Assembly: GCA_016987375.1 (NCBI GenBank)
Contig: PJRA01000198.1
Span: 1,531,934 to 1,595,933 of the forward strand
Source of the DNA: Brachionus koreanus
Taxonomy: Eukaryota > Rotifera > Eurotatoria > Ploima > Brachionidae
Direction: 5' to 3'
DNA length: 64,000 nucleotides
The position numbers and the translations under genes are program-made. Positions 10,140 to 21,800 of the stretch are shown in pieces. The stretch's first letter is position 1; every line of letters begins with the position of its first letter. Under the pieces are notes generated by a model. The model had not been told where the DNA came from. It saw nothing but the letters and a program-made list of their open reading frames with translations, and searched no databases.

Positions 10140-11720
10140 CGGATTCGTGCTTTGCTTTTGACCGAGACACTCAAGACAACATGTCTGTCCTACAACCGTT
10201 TTTTTTAAGGAAAGATTAAAGAGAAAAATATTTATTAAATTTAAAATAAAGAAGTTCTAGAAATTTTTTTCATTTTGTCTCTGAATTTAAATTTTAAAGT
10301 CGGTTTAAACACTGACCTTGCAATTTTATTATTATGATTAAACAAGATTTAAATTGACCATCAATTCTAGGCTACTATTATTATTATTTAGAAAAAAAAA
10401 ATCAATTTAGATTTTGGTTTGAATTGTTTTCAGTCATAATTTTGGTTTTATTTTTTCTCTCTGATTAAATTAGAATATTGCTATATGTTTAGTTCTGCCA
10501 GTGTCATATTTTTAAGCTTTAAATTTCCATTACTTAAATTGGCTTTCAAAATTTTTCAATACTGAAGTTTATAATCAGAATTCATAAAAAGAAACATACC
10601 CAAGTATAGTGCATAATTCTGCATGAATAATATTTTTGCACAACTTTATAAATTTCAAAACTTACAATTTTTTGGACTTGACTATTTCAAATTCATCATA
10701 AACTTCAAATTGGCATATATTTCCTTTTTTAAAAAAACAAAAATTTCTAAATAAAATTAAGCTAATTTTATGCATCTAAAAGTTTATAATATAATATGGT
10801 TCTAGTAGCCCATCTCTGCTTCTTTTTACCACTAGCATTCTTCTATAATCGGCCTTGTGAATTTTGGAACAAAAAAAAGTCTGCAAAACAGTATACGCAT
10901 TAGAAAATCATAAAATTAAATTGAAGATTTTTTGCACACATCTGGAAGGATCTGGTGGTTCACGGTTTTACCATAAAATGATAAAGAAAAACCTTGAAAA
11001 TAATAGCATAAATGATAAGTTCTGAATCTAAATTTCTTCATAACTAGTGTCTAATCATTTACACAGTATTAAGTACTAGTGACTTGATAAGTGCATGAGA
11101 TCATAGCAATGCACTGTCAAACCCCTGACTCTTAAGTTGGTGTTGAAAGTATTGAGAGAACTATAACATGCCGACAAAGCATCTAAATCATCTAAATTTA
11201 TTTTTAGTCTTATGTCCTGTTTGAGGACTAAATTAAAAAAAGGTTTAAAAATTTTTAATTTTATTTTGACGATTCAATGTTATTCAACTAAATAATGCAT
11301 TTATTTTAAAGCTAAAAGAATAGTAAATACTAATTCATCAGATATCGAAAATTTAAACAAATACCAAAAGTAAAAAAATATAAAAATATAAAAAAAATAA
11401 AAATTAGATTTTTAAATTTTTTTTTCTATCAAGCTTTTTTAAATATTAAATAAGTTTAATGACCTTAGTCATTTTTAAAATTATTGTTTTAAAGTCTATC
11501 AATTAAAATTAATTTTTTTTTAGATCAAATATATTAAAATTTAATAAAATTGATGTAGATTCAAAGTTTCTGAATTAAAAATTTACTCTAATCTAATCAA
11601 ACGAATATCAAAAAATTATAAATATTTTGTTAAGAGTTAATTTAACATTTCTTGTTCACATATTTTGAATTTATAAAAAAAATTAAAAATTTTATTTTTA
11701 AATAAATTTTTTTTTCATAA
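10140..11720. other. Intergenic stretch, possible small unrecognised minus-strand gene at 10481-10880
   Basis: Between SMG7 and YME1L most sequence is featureless. On the minus strand, however, coding-like pieces occur in order. From 10880 (after a GCAG acceptor) a frame reads TFFCSKIHKADYRRMLVVKR and continues SRDGLLEP. Around 10720-10675 comes GNICQFEVYDEFEIVKSKKL with a GTAAGT donor. At 10540-10481 a third piece, NLSNGNLKLKNMTLAELNI, ends in TAG. I could not join all pieces in phase and recognise no family. It may be a small multi-exon gene or a decayed one. Confidence 0.25.
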
Positions 11721-11726
11721 AATAGA

Positions 11727-14009
11727 ATGCAACAGATAGCCGGGACGCAAATTTGCCTAACACCATCGACTTCTTTTCTCAATAGGGCTTTTGTTAAGCA
11801 AAAATTGAGCACACTATTTCAATCTCTCAACCAATACATGCAAAAACTATACGTAAATGATGAAAAATCAATAGAATCTTTTAAACTGGATGTTAGCAAG
11901 CAACTAGAGACTCTTGAGCAAGAGGCACATAGACTAAATGAAACGAATGTTCAAAGCCTATTGAGAAACTTGGCCGATAAGGTCAAAACATTTGATTCGG
12001 ACTCTCACAATTTCGTAATTGATCCGATTCTAAAGCCGGCTGTGAAGCCAACATTTTTCGAAAATAGACACGGCTTCAAATACACAGACTTGATCAGTTG
12101 TCAATTTGGCACACAGAAACCTCTCTTGAGCACAAATAGCCCTTTTCTCAATCAGACAAGAGGCTTTAAGACAAAAAGACGTGCTATTCAAGAAGAACAA
12201 GATCAGGGTATTTTCAATTGGCGTAGTTTATCAAAGACTTCGGAAGATCCATTCAAAGCGTTGAATAATCTCTTATCTCAACCGGTATTAAAAGCAAACG
12301 ATAGTAATAAATCAACTAAACTAGGCTCAATTTTCAGTGATAAAAAAGTCGACGATGATTTTAAGAAATTAAATTTAGGAAATAATGAAATGGACTCTAA
12401 AATAAAAACAGCGTTTATTGAAGGATTTTTATACAAACAAAGCAAAGATGAAAAAATTTCACAACGACGAACAAACACCTTGTCCTTAATTCGATTCATT
12501 GCATTCATTCTAATACTATTTATTCTATACAATTCAATTAGTATAAGCACAGTATCGAATGGCAATGGTAGAAATTCGTCTGGCAACGGAATAAACATAC
12601 GAGCTCTAACGGGCAATGTTAATTTTGAAGTAAATCCAGAGAATGTGTCGGTTCGCTTCGAAGATGTTAAGGGCTTGCCCGAGGCTAAAAAAGAATTGAC
12701 AGACATAGTCGATTTTTTAAAGGACCCAGAAAAATACACCAAATTGGGCGCTAGACTGCCAAAAGGGGTATTGCTAGTCGGACCGCCAGGCTGCGGCAAA
12801 ACATTACTAGCCAAATCGGTCGCTGGTGAGGCAGGAGTGCCTTTTTTTCAAGCAAGTGGTAGTGATTTTGATGAAATGTTTGTCGGTACAGGTTCAAAAA
12901 GAGTGAGACAATTGTTCGCAGCGGCGCGCGCTAAAGCTCCATGTGTAATTTTTATTGATGAAATTGATTCGGTCGGCTCGACCAGAACAAACAGCATGAT
13001 TCATCCACACGCCAACCAAACCATTAATCAACTGTTGGCCGAAATGGACGGCTTTCAGAAGAACGAAGGAGTAATAGTCCTTGGCGCAACTAATCGACGC
13101 GACACATTGGACAGTGCTTTGCTCAGACCTGGTCGCTTCGATGTAGAAGTGAAAATTGACAAGCCCGATTTTAAGGCAAGAAAAGAAATCTTAGAATTTT
13201 ATTTGGAAAAAGTTGCTAAGGATCGCAACGTAGATGTCGATTTTTTGGCCAAACAATTGGCTGGCTTTGGCGGATCGGCCATCGAGAACATTGTAAATCA
13301 GGCCGCACTCAGAGCTGCAGTAACTGCGAGCAACACAGTCGCCATGGAACATTTGGAATGGGCTTTGGATCGGACATTGCTTGGCTATGGTAAGTCCAGA
13401 CTTGCCGACGAAGAGTGTAATCGAAATACTGCTTATCATGAGGCCGGACATGTGCTCGTTGCCTATTTTACCAAAGATTCTGATCCTTTACACAAAGTTA
13501 CAATTTTGCCTAGATGTAATTTTTTTTTAAGAAATTTTTCCCATTTTATTATGGTCGCTTTTTTAGCTCAATCGCTGGGTCATACGGCTTTTGTGCCCGA
13601 AAATGACGGCTATTCGATGACACGATCACAACTGCTGGCCAAAATGGACGTGTCAATGGGAGGTCGTGTTGCCGAAGAGCTAATATTTGGTCAGGATAAG
13701 GTGACTACCGGCGCCTTGTCCGACTTTAAGTCGGCGACTAGCATTGCTACACAAATGGTCAAAATGCTTGGTATGAGTGATAAAATTGGCCCTAGAGTGT
13801 TTGAAGATGAAAAGGGAAATCTGAGTCCTTCCACTCAGGAATTGTTGGATCAAGAGATCAAAAAAATGCTGCACGATTCTTACGACCGAGCCAAAAGTAT
13901 TCTAAAGACTCATTCAGTTGAATTGAAACTGATAGCCGAAGCTTTGTTGACTTACGAGACGCTCGATGTTGACCAAATCAAAAATCTTATCGAAAAACAC
14001 AAGTTGTAA
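11727..14009 (+). CDS. YME1L1: YME1L-type mitochondrial i-AAA zinc metalloprotease
   Basis: ATP-dependent protease of the mitochondrial inner membrane, active toward the intermembrane space. Residues 1-250 are a long presequence-like region with a basic RGFKTKRR patch at 145-152. A transmembrane helix lies at 252-274 (RFIAFILILFILYNS). The AAA domain has Walker A GPPGCGKT (352-359), Walker B VIFIDEID (407-414) and the second region of homology GATNRRDTLDSALLRPGRFD. The peptidase domain has the zinc motif HEAGH (571-575) and the downstream SDFKSATSIA acidic ligand region. Continuous reading gives 760 codons, but a 51-nt GT-AG intron (13516-13566) lies inside it. It is a multiple of three without stops. 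Removing it changes LPRCNFFLRN... to LPRSQSLGHTAF, which restores the family sequence and leaves 743 residues. The pore loop reads FVGTGSKR rather than FVGVGASR. The nearest alternatives, paraplegin/AFG3L, have two membrane helices; only one is seen here. Confidence 0.92.
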   Translation: MQQIAGTQICLTPSTSFLNRAFVKQKLSTLFQSLNQYMQKLYVNDEKSIESFKLDVSKQLETLEQEAHRLNETNVQSLLRNLADKVKTFDSDSHNFVIDPILKPAVKPTFFENRHGFKYTDLISCQFGTQKPLLSTNSPFLNQTRGFKTKRRAIQEEQDQGIFNWRSLSKTSEDPFKALNNLLSQPVLKANDSNKSTKLGSIFSDKKVDDDFKKLNLGNNEMDSKIKTAFIEGFLYKQSKDEKISQRRTNTLSLIRFIAFILILFILYNSISISTVSNGNGRNSSGNGINIRALTGNVNFEVNPENVSVRFEDVKGLPEAKKELTDIVDFLKDPEKYTKLGARLPKGVLLVGPPGCGKTLLAKSVAGEAGVPFFQASGSDFDEMFVGTGSKRVRQLFAAARAKAPCVIFIDEIDSVGSTRTNSMIHPHANQTINQLLAEMDGFQKNEGVIVLGATNRRDTLDSALLRPGRFDVEVKIDKPDFKARKEILEFYLEKVAKDRNVDVDFLAKQLAGFGGSAIENIVNQAALRAAVTASNTVAMEHLEWALDRTLLGYGKSRLADEECNRNTAYHEAGHVLVAYFTKDSDPLHKVTILPRCNFFLRNFSHFIMVAFLAQSLGHTAFVPENDGYSMTRSQLLAKMDVSMGGRVAEELIFGQDKVTTGALSDFKSATSIATQMVKMLGMSDKIGPRVFEDEKGNLSPSTQELLDQEIKKMLHDSYDRAKSILKTHSVELKLIAEALLTYETLDVDQIKNLIEKHKL
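13516..13566 (+). other. In-frame, stop-free mini-intron of YME1L
   Basis: 51 nt, GTAATT donor and TTTTTTAG acceptor. Length is divisible by three and it has no stop codon, so it is invisible to ORF reading. Its translation (CNFFLRNFSHF...) interrupts a universally conserved FtsH-family block, which is the evidence that it is spliced out. Confidence 0.85.
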
Positions 14010-14019
14010 AACAACACCG

Positions 14020-15760
14020 TGCATATTGTTAGTTTAAGTCATATTTAAAAAAAATGTCTAAAAATAAAAAAATAATAAAAAATATTTTATTTTTATTCTA
14101 TTCAAAATAAATCAATCAAATTTTGAAAGTTATGTTTTAAGTAAAACAAATTTTTATTATTAATTAAATTAAAATACATTTAACTTATAAAATTAACGCC
14201 GAATTTACAAAAAAAAACTCATCTAGCATATTAATTTTCTACATCTAAAATAAAATAATTTTTGAAAATTTTTTTTTTTTTTTTTAAAAAAGCAAAATTT
14301 TTAATGAAATTTTAAAATACTCGATAATTTTAGGCATCTTAATAATTTTATTTGATCTTAATATTTCTTGAAAATGCCAAAAATGACAAGTTAAATCATG
14401 TTTAATTAAAAATGCACAGAGACCTAAACATGGAACAAACCTCGTTTTGAAAAAATGCTTAAAAAATTTGCAATAAAAAAAATGAAGACTCACTAATCAA
14501 TACAGAAATTAGAGAATACGAAAAATCCAACCAACTGAGAACAAATCAAAAATTCCAAACACCATTTGAAAGCATCATAAAGATTAGACAACCAATCCAT
14601 ACCGAAATAAACTAAATTTAAAAAAAAAAATGTAAATTAAAATTTTCATGTTTTTTTTTGTGACAAAAGCGTAAATTGTATAATTAGCCTAATTTAATCT
14701 TTAATTCTAAATTTTCAAACATTTCTAAATTACTCTAACTTTAATTTGTTGATAAACTAAATAACAAACATTAGCAAGGGGCTGAAAAGAAGGCTTTTTC
14801 CGTTCGGGCAAGTCCCGAGTTATCCCAAATTTTTCTAATAATAATAAATCATGTTTAATTAAATAAATTAGTGCATTCAGACTATTTCATGCGATCAATT
14901 TAATCATTGAAAATTGTTTTTCTATTTTAGAAAAATGAATGTCCATAATTATTATCATTATTGATATGTTGAATTAACTCAATTGATGTTCCTGGATCAA
15001 AGTTATCATCACTTATGTATATTTTCTCTTCTATATTAGACAGTTTTTTTTTTGTATTTACACATATAGATGTTTTCCTACTCGTAAGTATCCCAATACC
15101 CTCTTAGGCTTGTTAATATTTTTTTTTTATTTTATAAAACACCTCTTAGAGGATGTAAAAAAATTGTTTTTTTTTGCTACTATTTGTATTTGAATTCTTT
15201 CGATACTACTTTAAATAAGCTTGTACAATCTCTCGGAGAATATGTGGCCACGTCTACTTGAATGAAAGCTTCTGATGTAATTGACTTTAAATCTAAGATT
15301 TTGTTGATTATTAAAGATTTATAAACAGTTACATACTTTAAGTTTCGACTAAGATTTGTCGTTAATGAAACCGAATGCTAGTATTCTTATATTGATTGTG
15401 AAAGTAAATGTGACTTGTTTCCGATTGACTTATATAATGATGACACAAAAGAATAATTTAGAATTACCCATTGTTATAATATATGTGTCAGAAAAATATT
15501 ATCTAATCGTTACAATACATTTATTTTTTCTTAAATATTTATTAAAAAACAGTCAAAAAAATCTATTTATTAGACCATTTTTACAATTTAAAGTTATTTT
15601 CAAAAAATAAAGACTAAAAAAATTAAGCACATATTATGTTTTTTTTCATTGTTTTTGTACACTGTACCTCGATTGCTTACAGAATATTAAGGGATGAATA
15701 AAAATAATAAAAAAATATAAATTATTGAATATTAATTATTTAGTTTATTTTATTAAAAAA
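14020..15760. other. Intergenic stretch downstream of YME1L
   Basis: AT-rich. A plus-strand frame at about 14481-14612 reads NEDSLINTEIREYEKSNQL and continues coherently to TAA (about 44 codons) without an identifiable partner exon. A small GC-richer island at 14776-14830 (AGGGGCTGAAAAGAAGG...) is unidentified and may be a transposon scrap. Otherwise I see nothing. Confidence 0.3.
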
Positions 15761-15763
15761 TAT

Positions 15764-15970
15764 ACAGTGGCGATTAGCTATATGCATTTTACAAAAATTT
15801 ACGTAAAATTACGTAAATTTACCATATATTTTTTTAATTTACCATATTTAAATTTCGTCATCATATATCATCATAAATTTCGGTTAATTTACGTAAAATG
15901 ACTTTTGTAAAAAATAGTAAATTTACGCAAATTTACATAAATTTACTTAAAATTACGTAAAATATTGTAT
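15764..15970. repeat. Dispersed repeat rich in TTTACGTAAA, copy 1
   Basis: Begins ACAGTGGCGATT and contains many overlapping ATTTACGTAAATTTAC-type palindromic units in both orientations. A second copy with the same head (ACAGTGGTGATT) is at 32734-32935. This looks like a short non-autonomous DNA element. No clear inverted terminus was found at the right end. Confidence 0.5.
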
Positions 15971-16799
15971 TGTAAATATTTAACACCAAAAAAGACCAAT
16001 AAAGTCTGAATAAATACAATTTTTTATAAAATTTTCAATTTTTTTCAGTTTTGATTAAAATTACTATATTTTTGGAAAATTTATTAAATTTATTAAATAT
16101 ATTTTATCATTTAATTTGGTTATTTAGTTTATTTTGTTTGTTTTTTTTTGTTAATTTTAAGAAAATTTTGTGCTTTATTCCAATCTTTATTTAATATAAT
16201 CTTTTTATTTCTAACATTATTTCAGGGTAAGTTTTTGATAATACCATAATATTTGACCTGGATCCTCTTTAAAAAGTTTTAAATTCTTTATTTGAGACCT
16301 TAGTTAATTAATAAATTCCTTATTATTGACTAAGAGAGAATATGTAAATTTGTATATGGAAATATATTGTTATAACTACTTATAACTTCCTTTGTTCTGC
16401 CAATACTAAAATCAAAATCATCTGAATCTTAATCTGAATTTGATGAATTTCTTTCAGCCAGTACTAACACTTGGTGAAGTTAGTTGTTCATTCTGACCGC
16501 TTGTTTCTTTGTCTTAGTCCATTTTGTTCTCTTTGAAACCATTATTTAGTTTACATATCATAGTTGTTAGTCTTGTTAAGTCTTCATTTAATGTGTTTAA
16601 AGCTTTTTCAAAAACTACTTGATTTCCAGTACCATTGACCTCTTTGATAATTTTACTTTGATAAATTTCAATTTTTATTGTTTTTTAAACTTTTTTAAAT
16701 TGAAGCTTTTTTTTTTCTATTAATGCAAAAAAAATTATAAGAAAAAGAGACAATGGTAATAAAAACAAAGGTAAAAACAGAATATAAATATTAACTATG

Positions 16800-16915
16800 C
16801 TTTTGACGGTTGCCAACCCGGATGAGAAAAGAGGAGTGTTGATGCTGACGCAGCTTCCTAGACCAGGATATGGAGGTTTGCAAGCACAAGCTGATTAAAG
16901 TCTGGTTGGCCGTAA
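16800..16915. other. GC-rich island with complementary ends
   Basis: About 115 nt near 50 percent GC inside DNA of perhaps 20-25 percent. ACGGTTGCCAACC near its left end pairs with GGTTGGCCGT at its right end, which is followed by a T run. It could be a small structured RNA or a transposon fragment. No tRNA boxes are seen. Confidence 0.25.
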
Positions 16916-17049
16916 TTTTTAAAAAAAGTAAAAAGTTTTTATTTTGGGTATGATTGTATTCAATTATTAGAGTTATTTTATTTTTATCACAAAACTTTTA
17001 AATGTAAAGCTTGAAGGGAACAGCTTTAATGAAATAAATAACTGTTTAG

Positions 17050-17405
17050 AAATGTATAGTCTTATTTATTTCAGCATAGAATTTTTGAAAGAATGCTAAC
17101 TTTCTCTTACAAATTTCTTTTTTATTACAATTCACCTATGAATTTAAAAGAGAAATTAAAGAAAAATGACTCAAGAAATTTAAATTATATTTTAAGAAAC
17201 AGCTATAACTTAATAGAACCAATGACAAAATCAAAAATTGGAGAAAAAATTTTTGAATATTTTTACTCAAGATTGAAAAATTGAAGTCTTCAACGTTTAT
17301 TTAAGCTTTCAATATTTAATAACATGAATTTGATTTATAAAGATTTTGTTTCAAAATTTGAATTATTTAACTCAAATAGCTTGTTGTTAAATTTTTTCAA
17401 ATAAC
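17050..17405 (+). pseudogene. 3' end of a non-LTR retrotransposon ORF2
   Basis: The frame beginning FERMLTFSYKFLFYYNSP, then NLNYILRNSYNLIEP and KSKIGEKIFEYFYSRLKN (17093-17284), has the conserved C-terminal pattern of LINE ORF2 proteins (a Leu/Arg-Asn core, then Thr/Lys and a short helix). Downstream to 17402 another coherent frame (DFVSKFELFNSNSLLLNFFK) continues it after stops. The reverse transcriptase core is missing, so this is a 5'-truncated dead copy. Confidence 0.5.
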
Positions 17406-17533
17406 TAATCAATAACAATTTTCAACTTTTATAATTTTTATATTCTTAATATAAATACTTTTTTATCAATTAAATAAATGAAGTGTTAATCAGTTTCATT
17501 AGACATGGTCACTAGCCTGTTGATTAACCTTTA

Positions 17534-17544
17534 ATATATATATA

Positions 17545-17606
<62 letters not shown>
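17534..17606. repeat. (AT)n microsatellite
   Basis: About 73 nt of uninterrupted AT dinucleotides apart from one TT break near 17551. It lies shortly after the LINE 3' end at 17405. Confidence 0.95.
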
Positions 17607-17609
<3 letters not shown>

Positions 17610-18800
17610 TATATATTGTATAAACAATGAAGATTATAATGATGACGATGAGTCAGAAAATGAAGAAAATCTGAATTACAATGATAACGAAGAGCATTTA
17701 TTGCATTAACGAAGAGATTGAAAAAAATATGAGTTAGAGGAATTCGTTAATGATTTTAAAGAGGATTCTAACCCTTCAATTAAAAGGTCACTTTAATTCG
17801 AGTCTGAAAACAAAAATCTTAACCCAACAAGTCAAAAAATAATAAAATTAAAAATTGAAAAAACTTTGCATTTAAACTTGAATTTAAATTTTGTTTTAAT
17901 AAGAAAAATTGATTTTTTAATTAATTAAAAAATTAGTAATGAATTAAATATTTATGAATAGGATTTGTTTAAGACCTAAAAAAAGTATCAAGCCTAGCTC
18001 CTTATGCTTAGTTATTTTTACCAGCTTTTAAATAATAATAAGAAAAGGAGCAGGATGGTCTAACAAAAAAATCTAAAAACATAATAAAAATTAAATATAT
18101 AAGTAAAAAAAAAAAATTAAAGAAAATTTTAGTGTTTTTCACGTTTTTACTTTTTTTTATATTTTTTTTCAAAAAAATAACACTTTTGAAAATATAAGTA
18201 ATTTTACCTTGGAACAATGTGTCAAATCACCGCTGTTTATACTCATGTACGACTAAAATGATTAAAAAATGAGGAAAAAACTTCTAAAAATTTTACTTTA
18301 AGATAGTTTTGTAAAAAGATAAAAAAACTAAATATTTCAATTATTTAATTGTAAAACTATTTTTAAATCAGATCTATTTCTTTCTGCTAGTAAATTATTA
18401 AAAAAAGAAAGTGTTTGTGAGTACATAGAATCTTTAATAGACTGAATTCCATTATGCTACCTAATACGTAAATTAAATCCTCTTTGTTTATAAATTAATA
18501 AAATTAAGCTTGAAAAAAAAAACTTTTATAATAATTTAAAAAATTAAATAAGAAAAGAAAAATTTTTAAACTAAATTTTTAATTTTTTAAAATGTTAGTC
18601 TTTGCCATGTTTTGCTAAATAAAATTTTATCGTGCATACATATTTTGAAACTAAGCAACGTTTCTATAGCAACACTAGCTAATTTTCGAAAATTTAACTA
18701 GCATTAAAAAAAACGAATAAATAACTTTTCGTTTAAAAAAAAACCAAAAGTTTAACCTTTTAAACAGACAATTAAATTTAAATATCTGATCAATTTAGAT
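17610..18800. other. Upstream region of DNAH10
   Basis: Just after the microsatellite a 30-codon acidic frame (NNEDYNDDDESENEENLNYN, 17625-17708) ends in a stop, and a second acidic frame follows at 17728-17795; it may be a transposase N-terminus scrap. From 17800 to 18810 the DNA is AT-rich without recognisable features. No promoter motif can be supported. Confidence 0.3.
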
Positions 18801-18810
18801 AAAGTAACAA

Positions 18811-21800
18811 ATGGATGATTTGCGGTTTGTCTGGCTCAGAGACAAAGTGTACTCTGCGCTGGATATCAAAGATCCAGAGGTCTTTGAAGATTTCATTAGT
18901 CGCGAAGATGGCGAAAGCGAGATGAAATTAGCTCAATTTTTAAATCAAACAGAAGAAGACGAAGACTATGCACTTATTTTTTTCAAAGAAATAAAAGAAG
19001 AAGAAATCGAAGTTCAAGTTGAATTATGTAAATTAAAGCTTTTTGAAAAAGAATATTTTTTTAATTTATTTTCCTGCACACAGCTGAAGAGGAGTATATG
19101 GCCACACTTGGACATGAAACAATCGATGATGTCGAAATGAACGAAAACGAAACAGAAGACCAAAAAGCATCAGGTATCTAAAATTATTCAAAATTTTTGT
19201 CTCAAAATTTGACAATTTTTTTTTAGATGTTGATCCAGCTCAAGCGATAAAACCTACAGAAGATGCCGATAATCCGAAAGAAGGTGAAAATTTGGAAGAA
19301 TCCCCAAATCCAGAGGAGGAAGAAGGCCCAAAGCCTCCGAGAACAGTAAATAAATTTTTTTCAAATTTTTTTTTAACTAAAGAGCCTAAAATTTTAGAAA
19401 ATTGAAATAAAAAAAATACTCAAAACATATTTGTTCATGTATTGTGGCACATATCCTCCAAGCTTAAGTTCCAAAATTTGTATTTTCTTTTTGCGAACAA
19501 CACCGGGCACAGTGACTTTGCCAATGACAATCGAAGAAGCTGTTGAAATAATGCCACAATTTTTGGACTTTGGCATTCTAAATTCTCATCCTCTTTTCAT
19601 GCTTAGTCAAATGCTCAACAAAGTCTACAACCCTCTACTGTCCTATCGTGGAGATGTGGCCGAAGTGACCCTACCAAAATTTGCCATCAAACAAACCGAA
19701 GAAGCTGCTCAATTGGAAAAAATAGATGAAGAAAAAATAATGAGAGTAAAAAAAAAAATATATATATAATCATATTTTTTATTTATTTTCATTCAGAAAA
19801 AACAAAGTGAAGCTAAAATGCGGGCAACGCTAAGAGACGAATTTTTGATTACAATGTCAAAATTTGTCAATCATATTGACTTGACTATTCGTCAAATCGA
19901 AGGTGAAATAAGACTGAAAATGCCCGATATCGATCTTCCTGAGGATTTGACTGGCATTGAAAAAGACGAAATGTTGATTAACACTTTGGAAACAACAGTT
20001 TATGACTGGGAAACGCAGATTGCTGAGGCGATCGAAGCCCAAAATCGAAAAGCGCCCAAAGGCGATGGCCCATTGGCAGAAATTGACTATTGGAAGGAAA
20101 GAAATATTAGTCTAAGCGGCATTTTTGAACAGACTAAGCAAGATAAAGCCAAAAGAATAATGGAAATTTTGACTCATGTTGAAAGTCCGGCTGCTTCAAG
20201 TTTTGAAAGCCAAAGACAAGATTTGGCCAAGTATTACAGCGAAGCTAAGGATAATGTACGATTTCTGTCTACTTTGGAGCGTCATTTCAAGAATATTTGC
20301 TACGGTAATTCGTTCAATGTGGTAACTGAGACAATACCTTCGATGATGAATGCTCTTCGCATGATTTGGATTATATCCAGACATTACAACAAAGATGAAC
20401 GAATGGTGCCATTGATGGAAAGAATAGCCCATGAATTGGCCGAAAGAGTTACCAAAGTGATTAGTATTAAAAAAATTTTAGAGTAAGTAAACTTTAATTT
20501 TAAGTCTCAGTGATTAATTTCTTTGAGGGTTTAATTTTTTTCATTCCTTTTTTTTAAGTCTAGTTAAAAAAGTTTCTTGATCTTCTTGATTTATGGCTCT
20601 ATCTATATGAAAATATTTAATTAAAAATAAAAAGATTATAGAACAAATAAAAGTTCAATGCTTTGTTTAGAATTCTTGTTTAATGTTATCAATAATATTA
20701 GTATTGGTATATGCTACAGTTTTTTTTAAAATAATAAGCAATGTGTTTCAAATGTGTGAAAATAAAAGCTGGACTCTTTTCTAAATGAATTTTATTTATT
20801 TAAATAAAATAAAAAAGAAAAATTTTTATTAAAATAATAAAAAGTCCAAAACTAGATTATAAGAATAATCTTTTTCAATTGCCATTTCATCGCATGATTA
20901 ATAAACATTAGTGGAATTTTGTAATATGATTAATTTTTAATATTTTTTCCCAATCCCTTCAGTGGTTAGCTTGTTCCATTCATTAAGAATTAAGTCTAAC
21001 TTTCTTGAAGAAAAAAAACTTGCTTTCGCTTGAACGTAACACTAGCAAAATTTAAAAATTTTCAACTTAAGTTTTCATTTTGTAAAATTTTTTAGAACTA
21101 CTTAAACAAATGCAAAATTTTATGATTCAACACTATAATTGTGAGAACATGATTAGACCAATTTCAATAGCAGTAAATGGAGAAATATTTTTTGATTTTT
21201 TTTACACAAAACTTATGTTTATCTTTGTGGTCAAGTGATCAATGTTGCAGTTTATAACATTCAAACATTCTTTATTTATTAATAAATTAATTAGAATTAA
21301 AATAATAGAAGAAGAAGAAAAGATTTTAAGTGTCATACCATATAATTTGCTGTTTTTTTTTACATTATAAGAACTCAGCAAACTCTGTGAAATTAAAGAA
21401 AAAGAAATTAGAGAGAAAGATGGAACNNNNNNNNNNNNNNNNNNNNNNNNNNNNNNNNNNNNNNNNNNNNNNNNNNNNNNNNNNNNNNNNNNNNNNNNNN
21501 NNNNNNNNNNNNNNNNNNNNNNNNNNNNNNNNNNNNNNNNNNNNNNNNNNNNNNNNNNNNNNNNNNNNNNNNNNNNNNNNNNNNNNNNNNNNNNNNNNNN
21601 NNNNNNNNNNNNNNNNNNNNNNNNNNNNNNNNNNNNNNNNNNNNNNNNNNNNNNNNNNNNNNNNNNNNNNNNNNNNNNNNNNNNNNNNNNNNNNNNNNNN
21701 NNNNNNNNNNNNNNNNNNNNNNNNNNNNNNNNNNNNNNNNNNNNNNNNNNNNNNNNNNNNNNNNNNNNNNNNNNNNNNNNNNNNNNNNNNNNNNNNNNNN

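Noticed and set aside
12278..12814. 178-codon minus frame
   Set aside because: Antisense shadow of the YME1L AAA domain.
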